From positions 1 to 64,000 of the forward strand of contig JAFGDP010000113.1 in the NCBI GenBank assembly GCA_016932075.1: a stretch of DNA of 64,000 bases, given 5' to 3'. Each line of letters opens with the position of its first letter. Position 1 is the stretch's first letter. Shown piece by piece: positions 1 to 7,706 of the stretch. The stretch comes from Chitinispirillaceae bacterium. Lineage in GTDB: Bacteria > Fibrobacterota > Chitinivibrionia > Chitinivibrionales > Chitinispirillaceae. The translations under genes and the position numbers were made by a program. The notes beneath the pieces are model-generated. The model had not been told where the DNA came from. It saw only the letters and a program-made list of their open reading frames with translations, and searched no databases.

Positions 1-152
1 AAGGTAATGGCTGAACAGAGAGAAGCCATTAGTCTGTCGCGCACCAGGCACAAATGTGCCGCAGTGCGGGACAGACCGACCAGCGGGTAGCCTGGAGAAG
101 AACCGGTGCCGAAGGCAGGCGCCCGGATTTTCAAATGACTTTTGAGACAGCC
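1..152. other. Possible structured RNA or mobile-element end at window edge
   Basis: No ORF is convincing here. Bases 5-12 pair perfectly with 24-31 (8 bp). Bases 32-38 pair with 70-76, 40-44 with 64-68 and 47-51 with 56-60, which makes one long stacked hairpin closed by the loop AAAT. Further right, 134-148 reads ACTTTTGAGACAGCC, which resembles the terminal inverted repeat of some IS families (reverse complement GGCTGTCTCAAAAGT). I cannot match the region to tmRNA, RNase P or SRP RNA: their conserved cores are absent. It may be the right end of an element lying outside the window or an unnamed RNA. Confidence 0.3.
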
Positions 153-185
153 TGGTCCTCCCCCCCATAAAAACGTGCAATTTTT

Positions 186-1055
186 TTATCTCTTCTTGTA
201 CTCTGACGCTAAATACTCAAACGTTAAAAACCGGTCTTTTTTGCCGTCGGTGATGACCGTATCGTACGACGGTTTCGAGTGGTGCACCCAGCGTCCTCCG
301 GCGCGGAGGTTCCAGTAGGACTCTTTGAGGCATTTCTCTTTCTGCACCGAAAGCAGGATGGTGTCTCCCTTGATGCTGTAAGAGCCCGAGGTTTTGAACT
401 GCCAGTCTTCCTTCAGCGTAGGCGAGGTCTGACCCTTCATTGACTCGTCCATTTGAAATGATCCGTCTTTGGCAAACGTCACTACCCTTTTCTCCATGGC
501 CCGGGCGCGGTTATCCCGGTGCTTTTTGGTCATGTACCAGGTGCCGGGCAGCCGTGCGCTGACCTTTTTGGCTGCGGCCTCGTCCTTGATGAGCGTGGGC
601 ATGATCGTGTCCAGCTCGTCCACGAAGCGGCGCGCCTGGATGTACCAGTTCCTGCCGATGAACGAGTCGGCCAGGCCCATGAGACTGTCCGCTTCCCTGA
701 GCTGCATCCCCGACAGGCCTTTTTTCTTTTCGTTAAGCTGTGAGACCAGGCCGTCGACATGCGCCTTGTTGGCGGCGGACTGTTCGGCAAACCATTTCTC
801 CGCGGCCGCCACCTGCGCCTTGAGCGAATCAAGGCTGGTCCTGACCAGGATGCCGTTGCCGGTTTTCTTGCCCGATTTCGCCTGCATGAGGTTGACGCGG
901 ATGCTGGAGAGCAGGCTGTCGGGCGTGCCGCCCGATTCAAGTGCTTTGAGCCTGGTTTCATAGTCTTCAATCGCCTTGCCGGCGCAGCCTGAAACAACAA
1001 GGACTGCAAACGTCAATGCGCACAGCGCGAAAACACTGCGGATGATACTACCCAT
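186..1055 (-). CDS. Lipoprotein with helical middle and lipocalin-like C-terminus
   Basis: A 289-residue lipoprotein of unknown function. The N-terminus is a signal peptide ending in a lipobox (VSGC, Cys about residue 24), so the mature protein should be lipid-anchored. Residues about 28-160 are charged and helical, probably coiled coil. The C-terminal about 120 residues (from LPGTWYMTKK) alternate beta strands and resemble the small lipocalin-like domains that begin with a 'GTW' motif; this assignment is weak. A good ribosome binding site (GGAGG, 7 bases upstream) supports the ATG at 1055. It has its own promoter candidate at 1110-1138 and is separated from manA by 128 bp, so it is probably transcribed alone. 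Confidence 0.75.
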   Translation of the reverse strand: MGSIIRSVFALCALTFAVLVVSGCAGKAIEDYETRLKALESGGTPDSLLSSIRVNLMQAKSGKKTGNGILVRTSLDSLKAQVAAAEKWFAEQSAANKAHVDGLVSQLNEKKKGLSGMQLREADSLMGLADSFIGRNWYIQARRFVDELDTIMPTLIKDEAAAKKVSARLPGTWYMTKKHRDNRARAMEKRVVTFAKDGSFQMDESMKGQTSPTLKEDWQFKTSGSYSIKGDTILLSVQKEKCLKESYWNLRAGGRWVHHSKPSYDTVITDGKKDRFLTFEYLASEYKKR

Positions 1056-1109
1056 ACTGCAACCTCCGGGTGAAAGTGTATGCGATGAAAGAGCACGGCT
1101 ATTGGGAAC

Positions 1110-1138
1110 AAATTAATGCATGATTGCATGCGTGTCAA
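1110..1138 (-). promoter_or_regulatory. Sigma70-type promoter for the lipoprotein gene
   Basis: On the minus strand a perfect TTGACA (1133-1138) is separated by exactly 17 bases from TAATTT (1110-1115). Transcription would start about 45-50 bases before the ATG at 1055. The spacer contains an inverted repeat (ATGCA, TGCAT) that might bind a regulator. Confidence 0.55.
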
Positions 1139-1183
1139 TTGTAAAAATGGAGGCCGGGGCGGCGGCGCCGCGGGAGGCAGCGA

Positions 1184-2278
1184 TCAGGGACGGACATACC
1201 GGGTCAGGTCATTGGGCGTGACGCATCCGGCCAGAAGCTCGACCTGTTCGGGCGGCATGCCCCTGAGCGGGGCCGCTATTTCAGACTGCAGGTCCGGAAC
1301 CCATGAGACCAGAAGGTCGGTGCCGGCCGTGCCGGAAACGTACAGGTTGCGCAGCACCGCGGGCAGGAGCATGGTCGTTCCTGACGTTGCCTCGACGCTG
1401 CCCGAAGGATATCTGAGGCGCAGCGAACCGCTCAGTACCGTGAGGACCCTGAAGGAGTTTTTCGCCGTGAGTATGAACGCTGCGTCGCTTTCACAGACGT
1501 ACTGTTCCAGGGCAAAATAGCGGCACGCCATGCGCAGGGAACGGCGATACCCGTTTTCATTGAAAGTGATTGGCGGAATCATGCAGGAGCCGCCCGCACG
1601 GGTCTCGACCACGGTCAGCGCGTCATGCACGTGTAACGGCCGCGATTTGCCGTGAGCGTCAACCCTTCCCCAGTCATAGAGACGCAGGGTGGCGTCAGAG
1701 GTTTCCTGCACCTCATAGATCAGCGTGCCCTTGAGGATGGCGTGGACCGTTCCGGCAGGAAGGTAGAGCACGTCGCCGGATTGTATGGGGATATAGTTAA
1801 GCAGTTCGTCGAGCGCGGTGCGCTCGATGGCATGGCTGATCTGCTCGCGAGTGACGTCGCGCTTGAACCCGACGATGATCTGCGCGCCGGGCTCGGCATC
1901 GACCACGTACCAGCACTCGGTTTTTCCGTATTCGCCCCATCCATAGGTGCGGGCATGCCGGTCAGTCGGATGGACCTGGACCGAGAGCCGTTCCTGCGCG
2001 TCGATGAATTTATTCAAAAGCGGGAATGCGGCAAATGATTCGACTCTGCCGAGCAGGTCGGTGCGGCATTCTGCGAGAAGAGCGGCCAGCGTGGTGTTTG
2101 CGGCCGGGCCGTTTGTGATCACGGACTGGTCGCTGCCGAGGCTGACGATTTCCCATGATTCACCGATGGTGCGGTCCGGCGGGACCGGCCGGTTGAATCG
2201 GCGGTACAGGGCGCTGCCGCCCCAGATGGTTTCTTTATAGATCGGTTCCGGAAACAGCGGTTCTTGCGGAAGAATCAC
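1184..2278 (-). CDS. manA: Mannose-6-phosphate isomerase, class I
   Basis: Interconverts mannose 6-phosphate and fructose 6-phosphate in the cytoplasm, feeding GDP-mannose and glycan synthesis. The 364 residues are close to the compact Bacillus-type class I enzyme. Zinc-site motifs are visible in the expected order: SVQVHPTD (about residue 100), KTECWYV (about 118) and the cupin motif LPAGTVHAI (about 174). The product starts with GTG at 2278, overlapping the TGA of the upstream STAS gene (GTGA), so translation is probably coupled. Glycosyltransferase and deacetylase genes lie about 8 kb away, consistent with polysaccharide synthesis, but that link is an inference. Confidence 0.9.
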   Translation of the reverse strand: MILPQEPLFPEPIYKETIWGGSALYRRFNRPVPPDRTIGESWEIVSLGSDQSVITNGPAANTTLAALLAECRTDLLGRVESFAAFPLLNKFIDAQERLSVQVHPTDRHARTYGWGEYGKTECWYVVDAEPGAQIIVGFKRDVTREQISHAIERTALDELLNYIPIQSGDVLYLPAGTVHAILKGTLIYEVQETSDATLRLYDWGRVDAHGKSRPLHVHDALTVVETRAGGSCMIPPITFNENGYRRSLRMACRYFALEQYVCESDAAFILTAKNSFRVLTVLSGSLRLRYPSGSVEATSGTTMLLPAVLRNLYVSGTAGTDLLVSWVPDLQSEIAAPLRGMPPEQVELLAGCVTPNDLTRYVRP

Positions 2279-2637
2279 GATGCGGTTTTCTCGCGTTCGA
2301 GCATTTCCGCCTGGAAATCCTCGAAGGTCTTGTAATAGTATCCCTCGAACACAATGTTGAATTTAAGTGTTTCAAAAATATAGTTGATGTAATCGTTGGA
2401 GGACACGATGTAGATGGACCCGCCCTTGCGTTTGACCTTGTTGAGATTGTAGGCAAGCGCGCCGATGCCGCCGCTGCAGATGAAGGTCACCTCGTCGAGG
2501 TCGAACACGATGTTGACATGGCCTTCATCGATGATCCGGTGGATCTCCTGATCGAGGTAACGGGCGTTTTCCCAGTCGATACGGCCGGCCGGTTTGATGA
2601 CTTTGAATTTTCCGCAATCACTGAGTGACAGATCCAT
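2275..2637 (-). CDS. STAS-domain protein (anti-sigma factor antagonist type)
   Basis: A single STAS domain of about 120 residues, the fold used by SpoIIAA/RsbV anti-anti-sigma factors that bind a serine kinase or anti-sigma factor in partner-switching pathways. The switch loop reads FICSGGIGAL instead of the usual FIDSSGLGAL, so the phosphorylatable serine position is kept while the preceding Asp is Cys. No partner kinase or phosphatase gene is adjacent. The ATG at 2637 is preferred because GGGGAGG precedes it at good spacing; an upstream ATG at 2658 would add 7 residues. The stop codon overlaps the manA start, so the two are co-expressed. Confidence 0.8.
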   Translation of the reverse strand: MDLSLSDCGKFKVIKPAGRIDWENARYLDQEIHRIIDEGHVNIVFDLDEVTFICSGGIGALAYNLNKVKRKGGSIYIVSSNDYINYIFETLKFNIVFEGYYYKTFEDFQAEMLEREKTAS

Positions 2638-2673
2638 ACACACCTCCCCAAAAGCCAAGGCCTTTTTGAAATG

Positions 2674-2856
2674 TTATTGTAACTCCCTGAATTCACCGTC
2701 CTCGATATCCTCGCCGCGCGCATCAAAGCGTTTGGCTCCCGAGGGCTCTTTATTCCCACGCGCATCGTTTCTCGACACGCTGCGGACCATCCGGAAAAGC
2801 CCATGGATGATCAGAACAACAAGGACAAGCCAGAGTAATTTCAGCAAAAGCACCAT
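2674..2856 (-). CDS. Small membrane protein (60 aa)
   Basis: A short protein with one hydrophobic segment (residues 2-20) followed by a basic region and an acidic tail (DIEDGEFRELQ). The tail resembles the conserved acidic C-termini of small membrane proteins common in FCB bacteria, and this is the main reason to believe the ORF. The ribosome binding site is poor. It sits 36 bp upstream of the STAS gene in the same direction and may lead the operon small ORF - STAS - manA. Function unknown. Confidence 0.5.
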   Translation of the reverse strand: MVLLLKLLWLVLVVLIIHGLFRMVRSVSRNDARGNKEPSGAKRFDARGEDIEDGEFRELQ

Positions 2857-3042
2857 TCATCCATTTGAAAAAAGTCTGGAAAAGTGGTATTTTGTTCGCT
2901 GTAAAAACGCGCCAGCCGCCACTTTTGCGGAACGTATGGATGAATTATAATAATTGCTCAGCCAATCCGTATACTCATATCGTTATTGAAAACGAAAGAG
3001 TTACTGTGTCACTAATTGTACTATTCTGAAGAGGAGTTGTCC

Positions 3043-4032
3043 ATGAGTGTTGATATTGCCCAGCTTAATGAAAAAATACGGGAAGAGAGCAGTTTTGTTT
3101 CGCTCTTAAAGGGTGAAGTGAGCAAGGTGATCGTGGGGCAGACGAAAATGATTGATCGGCTCCTGGTCGGTCTTCTGACCCGGGGGCACATCCTGCTTGA
3201 AGGCGTGCCAGGCCTGGCAAAGACCCTTGCCATCTCGACCCTCGCGCAGGTGATCGACACCGGTTTCCGCCGGATCCAGTTCACGCCGGACCTGCTTCCT
3301 GCCGACCTTATCGGAACCCTAGTATACAACCAGAAGAGCGGGGAGTTCGTGCCGAAAAAAGGGCCGCTGTTTTCCAATGTCATTCTTGCCGACGAAATCA
3401 ACCGGGCGCCGGCAAAAGTGCAGAGCGCGCTTCTTGAAGCCATGCAGGAGCGGCAGGTGACCATTGGCGATACCACCTATCCGCTCGTCGAGCCTTTCCT
3501 TGTGCTTGCCACGCAGAACCCGATTGAACAGGAGGGAACCTATCCGCTGCCCGAGGCGCAGGTGGACCGGTTCATGCTCAAGCTCAGGATCGTGTATCCT
3601 TCGCGCGAAGAGGAGCGGCAGATTCTGCAGCGCATGGGGCCGGGCGAACTGCCGGAGGTGAAAAAGGTCATTTCCGTGGACCGGATCCTCAAGGCACGGT
3701 CCATCGTCAATGAGATTTACATGGACCCGAAGGTGGAGGAGTACATCGTAAACCTTGTGTACGCCAGTCGCGAGCCGGGAGCGGTCGGCCTGGGTGATGT
3801 CAAGGAGCTGGTCGCCTGGGGCGCTTCGCCGCGTGCCACGCTTTTCCTGGTGCGGGCGGCGCGGGCGCATGCCTTCATCCGCGGCAGGGGGTATGTGACG
3901 CCCGAGGACGTCAAATCCATCGGCATGGACGTGCTGCGTCATCGTATCATTGTGACGTACGAAGCGGAAGCGGAAAATATCACGCCTGAAGACATCGTAC
4001 AAAAGATATTTGACCGCATTGAGGTTCCCTGA
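3043..4032 (+). CDS. MoxR-family AAA+ ATPase
   Basis: A cytoplasmic AAA+ ATPase of 329 residues, of the MoxR type that acts as a chaperone for VWA or DUF58 client proteins. Walker A is GVPGLAKT (about residue 57), Walker B is VILADEINRA, followed by the family signature ALLEAMQERQVTIG and the sensor/arginine region ATQNPIEQEGTYPLPEAQVDRF-type sequence. The ATG at 3043 follows GAGGAG with correct spacing; a TTG nine codons upstream is less likely. The DUF58 gene two positions downstream is its usual partner; the TPR gene between them is not a standard member of the module. Confidence 0.93.
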   Translation: MSVDIAQLNEKIREESSFVSLLKGEVSKVIVGQTKMIDRLLVGLLTRGHILLEGVPGLAKTLAISTLAQVIDTGFRRIQFTPDLLPADLIGTLVYNQKSGEFVPKKGPLFSNVILADEINRAPAKVQSALLEAMQERQVTIGDTTYPLVEPFLVLATQNPIEQEGTYPLPEAQVDRFMLKLRIVYPSREEERQILQRMGPGELPEVKKVISVDRILKARSIVNEIYMDPKVEEYIVNLVYASREPGAVGLGDVKELVAWGASPRATLFLVRAARAHAFIRGRGYVTPEDVKSIGMDVLRHRIIVTYEAEAENITPEDIVQKIFDRIEVP

Positions 4033-4114
4033 TACCATTATAAGGATACGACCCGGTGCCACGATAGGGGTTTTTTAACCGGTGGGCCGGTTTTCTCCTG
4101 CGGGGGTTGCCCGA

Positions 4115-5122
4115 ATGCGGTTTTCGTTTTTCAACGCAAGCGTGATTCTGTTTTTCGCGACCGGCGGCATGAATATGAACGCATGCGCGCAGAATGAGAT
4201 CCTGTATGATCCTGAGAAGGGGATTATGTTCGTGGATAAAAAAGACACGCTGAAAAAAGACAAAGGCGCAAAGCCGCTCATCTCGTTTGAAAAAAAAGGC
4301 GGCTCGCGCGATACGGTTTCCACAAGCGTCCGGCCGCGGTTGTCAGAGAAGGGTGGCAGGGATTCGACCGATCTGCATGTGGGAAGGAAAAAGGACCCGC
4401 CGACCCTGTACTTCATGTCTGGTCTTGAATACTATAAAAACGGCGACTATGATCATGCGATGCAGAATTTCAGGTATGCCGATTCGGTCGGGAAAAATCC
4501 GATCTACCATTTGTGGGTGGGAAAGTGCTGGCGCCAGCTCGGCAAGCCCCAGAAGATGCGTGCGATCATGGAGAGCATCATCCAGGACAAGAAAGCGGCG
4601 GACGTGGCCGACGACGCGCTATTTGAGATGGCGGCCCACTATCAGGATATTGACGACTACGATACGGCGGAGATTCTCTACACACGACTTGCAGAACGGT
4701 ACCCTTTTGGTGAATCCTATTCGACCGGTGAGCGATACATTGATGTTGCGCGGGACCAGCGCAAATTCATGCGCGCGGAAATGAGCAACATGCTGGCAAT
4801 TCTTGGATACACGGATGAGGAGCTTGAAGAAAATTACCGCCAGTTCCAGCGAAACCATCGTTTGAAGGAGACCGGGGTGGGCGATCAGGCCACCGTGGCA
4901 CTGATAAAAAAGACCTATCAGCAAATGGTCGAGCGCGAAAAGCAGAACCAGCGGGTACAGGAACAGGCACGGCGTTTCACATTGTGGGCCGTCATCGCGG
5001 GCGCCGCGGGATTTCTCAATATCCTGCTGTCCCTTGGTCTGTTTATACGGCTCAACGCCAGAAAAGGCCATATTAATGAAGTGCGGCAGAACATTGCGGC
5101 ACTCGATGTCCGGTCGATGTAA
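4115..5122 (+). CDS. TPR protein with peptidoglycan-binding-like domain and TM anchor
   Basis: About 335 residues. The ATG at 4115 follows GGGGG with 8-base spacing and starts a signal peptide ending near ACAQ; a GTG 11 codons upstream is less convincing. A charged linker leads to a TPR-like region (residues about 90-220: YFMSGLEYYKNGDYDHAM and following). Residues about 230-270 (LGYTDEELEENYRQFQRNHR and what follows, up to VGDQATVALI) have the cadence of a PG_binding_1 domain. A single membrane segment lies near residues 290-315, leaving a short tail on the other side. It sits between moxR and the DUF58 gene, so it may be an envelope anchor or client of that chaperone pair; this role is inferred. 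Confidence 0.8.
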   Translation: MRFSFFNASVILFFATGGMNMNACAQNEILYDPEKGIMFVDKKDTLKKDKGAKPLISFEKKGGSRDTVSTSVRPRLSEKGGRDSTDLHVGRKKDPPTLYFMSGLEYYKNGDYDHAMQNFRYADSVGKNPIYHLWVGKCWRQLGKPQKMRAIMESIIQDKKAADVADDALFEMAAHYQDIDDYDTAEILYTRLAERYPFGESYSTGERYIDVARDQRKFMRAEMSNMLAILGYTDEELEENYRQFQRNHRLKETGVGDQATVALIKKTYQQMVEREKQNQRVQEQARRFTLWAVIAGAAGFLNILLSLGLFIRLNARKGHINEVRQNIAALDVRSM

Positions 5123-5208
5123 CGGACGGAGGCGCGGCCATAGAACAGATAGTGTGCAGATGACGCGGTGGCCGTCAATTTCAAACAAGTGTTAGGTAAT
5201 AGACAGCG

Positions 5209-6087
5209 ATGATACCTAAGGAAGTATTGCAGAAGGTCAGACGGATCGAGATCAGGACCAAGAGCGTGGTTGACGCGATCCTGTCCGGTGAATACCAGAG
5301 CGTGTTCAAAGGGCGGGGCATGGAATTTTCAGAGGTCCGCTCCTATGTCGACGGTGATGACATCCGGAACATCGACTGGAACGTCACGGCACGGATGAAT
5401 TCCCTGTTCGTAAAAAAACACGTTGAGGAGCGCGAACTCACGGTGATGCTCCTCGTTGATGCTTCAGGGTCGGGCGGTTTCGGCAGCGTGAGCAAATTCA
5501 AGGGAGAAATGGGCGTTGAGCTCTGCGCCCTGCTCGCTTTTTCGGCCATTAAAAACAACGACCGTGTCGGCCTTATTATTTTCACGTCAGAGGTCGAGCG
5601 GTACATCCCGCCGCAAAAGGGGAAGAACCATGTGCTGCGCGTGATCCGCGAGCTCCTCTACTTCAAACCGCGGCATACCGGAACCGATGTGGCGCAGGCG
5701 CTTTCGTTTCTTAACAAAGTGCAGCGGAAAAAGGCGGTGGTGTTTCTCGTGTCCGATTTCATGACCGCGCCTTTTGCCACGCCGCTTCGCGTGTCGGCAA
5801 AACGGTACGACCTCGTTGCGGTAACGCTGCATGATCCGCGTGAGAGCGAAATGCCCGACGTCGGTCTCATTGAGCTCGAGGATGCGGAATCGGGTGACGC
5901 GGTGCTGGTGGATTCCTCATCCAGAGAATTCAGGCAGCACTATAAAAAGGGAATGGAAGAGCGGCGGGCAGCGGTATCGCAGGTATTTGCCTCGACCGGC
6001 GTCGATGAGATCATGGTGTCGACCGCCACGGATTATGTCGAGCCGCTGGTCAGGTTTTTCAAGAGACGGGAGAAACTGGCGCGGTAG
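5209..6087 (+). CDS. DUF58 domain protein (VWA-like)
   Basis: A 292-residue DUF58 protein. The N-terminal signature is clear: RRIEIRTKSVVDAILSGEY, then GRGMEFSEVRSYVDGDDIRN and IDWNVTARM. It continues into a von Willebrand A-like fold with a MIDAS-type motif (LLVDASGSG, about residue 83) and IFTSEVERYIPP. DUF58 proteins pair with MoxR ATPases; genetic linkage here is moxR - TPR protein - DUF58 with an 86-bp gap before this gene. No transmembrane segment is present, so it should be cytoplasmic and recruited to a membrane partner, possibly the TPR protein. Exact biochemical function is unknown in the family. Confidence 0.9.
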   Translation: MIPKEVLQKVRRIEIRTKSVVDAILSGEYQSVFKGRGMEFSEVRSYVDGDDIRNIDWNVTARMNSLFVKKHVEERELTVMLLVDASGSGGFGSVSKFKGEMGVELCALLAFSAIKNNDRVGLIIFTSEVERYIPPQKGKNHVLRVIRELLYFKPRHTGTDVAQALSFLNKVQRKKAVVFLVSDFMTAPFATPLRVSAKRYDLVAVTLHDPRESEMPDVGLIELEDAESGDAVLVDSSSREFRQHYKKGMEERRAAVSQVFASTGVDEIMVSTATDYVEPLVRFFKRREKLAR

Positions 6088-6166
6088 CGCTTGTGCTGTT
6101 TCGCAGCATTGTTTCGTGAATGCGGTTGATACCCGGCGCACGCCTGCATAATGTTATTTTTGTCCG

Positions 6167-7342
6167 ATGATTGATCCACGCCGCCTTACCGCAATCGTTG
6201 AAGAGGTTTACCCTCGGGCGGTGCGGCTGCGGCGTACCATACACGCACATCCTGAACTGTCAGGCAGCGAGCGCAGGACCGCGTCGCTCGCGCACGCCGA
6301 GCTTAAGCGGCTCAGGTGCGCGCCCCGATGGTTCCTTGGCAGGACGGCGGTGGTCGGCAGGATCAAAAACGGGAAGGGCAGGACCGTTGTTCTGCGGGCC
6401 GACATGGATGCATTGCCGATCGAGGAGATGACCGGGCTGCCCTACGCGTCCAAAAACCGCGGCGTGATGCATGCATGCGGCCACGACCTTCATACCGCTG
6501 TCCTGCTCGGCGCGGCGCATGCGCTCGTGCGGTTGCGCGAGGCGTGGCGCGGCACCGTGGTGCTTCTGTTCCAGCCGTCAGAGGAGATGGAGCCGGGCGG
6601 CGCGATCAGGCTCCTGAAGCAAGGGGCATTTCCAAAAGATGCCCATGCGGTATTCGGCCTGCATGTAAATCCGGAGCACAGAACAGGCACCATCGGACTC
6701 AAAAGCGGCAGCGATTTCGCCGGTGTCCTTAATTTCACGGTCAGGGTAACGGGAATGGGCGGGCATGCCGCTGCACCGAAGGCAACGGTAAATCCCATAC
6801 TCGCGGCCGCGAACATGATCAGCGGGCTTTCACGCCTGGCAGGGTCCCGCGTAGCGCACAAAGCGGTTATCGCGGTCGGCGCCATTAATGCGGGAAGCCG
6901 GAGCAATATCATTCCCGACCAGGTGACCTTCTGCGGTACGGTACGGAGCCATTCGAAAAAAGAGGAGCAGGCTATCCGAAAAAGTATTCGCCGGGCCGTC
7001 ACGAAGGAAGCGAGGCGCGCTGGCACGGTGACAGCGGTGACCTTTGAGGAGTCGTATCCTCCGAATTTTAATGACAAGGGCATTCTTCATCGCATGGAAC
7101 GGATGTATGGCCGGCTTCTCGGCCGCGCCAATGTGATCAGGAGAGGCGCACCCGTTTTTTATGCAGAGGATTTCGCGTATTACCAGAGAAAAGCGCCGGG
7201 CCTGTATGCGCATCTTGGCGTAACGCCGCGGCGCACAACGCGACTGATAAGCATTCATAATGCGCGGTTTTCCCCTGATGAAACCGCCATGAAGACCGGT
7301 ATGCTGGCCCACCTTGGTTTTGTGCTGGAAATGACTGGTTGA
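6167..7342 (+). CDS. M20-family amidohydrolase (hippurate / N-acyl amino acid hydrolase type)
   Basis: A 391-residue zinc peptidase-like amidohydrolase that removes acyl groups from amino acids or related amides. The start RLRRTIHAHPELSGSE, the metal motif ACGHDLHTAVLLGAA (about residue 104), FQPSEEMEPGGA, FGLHVNPE and the late YAEDFAYY are all characteristic of M20D enzymes. A dimerisation domain with MGGHAAAPKATVNPI is present. The length is typical. No clear Shine-Dalgarno precedes the ATG, but it lies only 79 bp after the DUF58 gene and may be co-transcribed. Substrate cannot be told from sequence. Confidence 0.9.
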   Translation: MIDPRRLTAIVEEVYPRAVRLRRTIHAHPELSGSERRTASLAHAELKRLRCAPRWFLGRTAVVGRIKNGKGRTVVLRADMDALPIEEMTGLPYASKNRGVMHACGHDLHTAVLLGAAHALVRLREAWRGTVVLLFQPSEEMEPGGAIRLLKQGAFPKDAHAVFGLHVNPEHRTGTIGLKSGSDFAGVLNFTVRVTGMGGHAAAPKATVNPILAAANMISGLSRLAGSRVAHKAVIAVGAINAGSRSNIIPDQVTFCGTVRSHSKKEEQAIRKSIRRAVTKEARRAGTVTAVTFEESYPPNFNDKGILHRMERMYGRLLGRANVIRRGAPVFYAEDFAYYQRKAPGLYAHLGVTPRRTTRLISIHNARFSPDETAMKTGMLAHLGFVLEMTG

Positions 7343-7345
7343 AGC

Positions 7346-7420
7346 CCGGCCGGGACCACTGCGGTCAGGCGACCGCTGGCAACCGCGCACAGCGCGCAGG
7401 TCGTTGGCGCGGCACCAACG
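7346..7420. terminator. Hairpins between convergent genes
   Basis: Between the convergent M20 and DUF3343 genes lie a perfect GCGGTC(aggc)GACCGC hairpin at 7361-7376 and a second, CGTTGG(7 nt)CCAACG, at 7402-7420. Neither is followed by a T tract, so intrinsic termination is uncertain; they may be transcript-end stabilisers. Confidence 0.3.
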
Positions 7421-7433
7421 GCGTGGCATACAG

Positions 7434-7706
7434 TCAAATGTCTTTACGCTCAGGCCGGTAAACGGTGAAGGTGATTTGGTCGGTTTCCAGAAGGTTTTTA
7501 AGCGCCGCTTCCCGGTTCTGCTGAAGTTCCAATGCGATCCCGCAGTCTGACGAGATTTCACGCGGTGCGGTAATCGCCTTGCACGGGATGCCCTGCGAGC
7601 GGCAGAGCCTCTCAGCCCTGATCACGGCATGCGTCGATTCGAAAAGGAAGATCAGGCGGTCTGCAGGCATGTCAGGCATGTCTGTTCTATCGGTGCTATT
7701 CGTCAT
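7434..7706 (-). CDS. DUF3343 protein (putative Se/S carrier-like)
   Basis: About 90 residues. The segment RLIFLFESTHAVIRAERLC, followed by GIPCKAITAPREISSDCGIAL, matches the DUF3343 pattern (short proteins often found with sulfur or selenium trafficking enzymes, with conserved Cys in 'SSDCGIAL'). The proposed ATG at 7706 overlaps the TAG stop of the upstream glycosyltransferase-TPR gene; internal ATGs at 7682 and 7673 are alternatives. No sulfur-transfer gene is adjacent, so the partner is unknown. Confidence 0.75.
   Translation of the reverse strand: MTNSTDRTDMPDMPADRLIFLFESTHAVIRAERLCRSQGIPCKAITAPREISSDCGIALELQQNREAALKNLLETDQITFTVYRPERKDI

Noticed and set aside
1..185. tmRNA, RNase P RNA or SRP RNA at the left edge
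   Set aside because: The invariant core sequences of each were looked for on both strands and not found.
469..963. 164-codon plus-strand ORF
   Set aside because: It is the antisense shadow of the lipoprotein gene, which has a signal peptide, lipobox, promoter and ribosome binding site.
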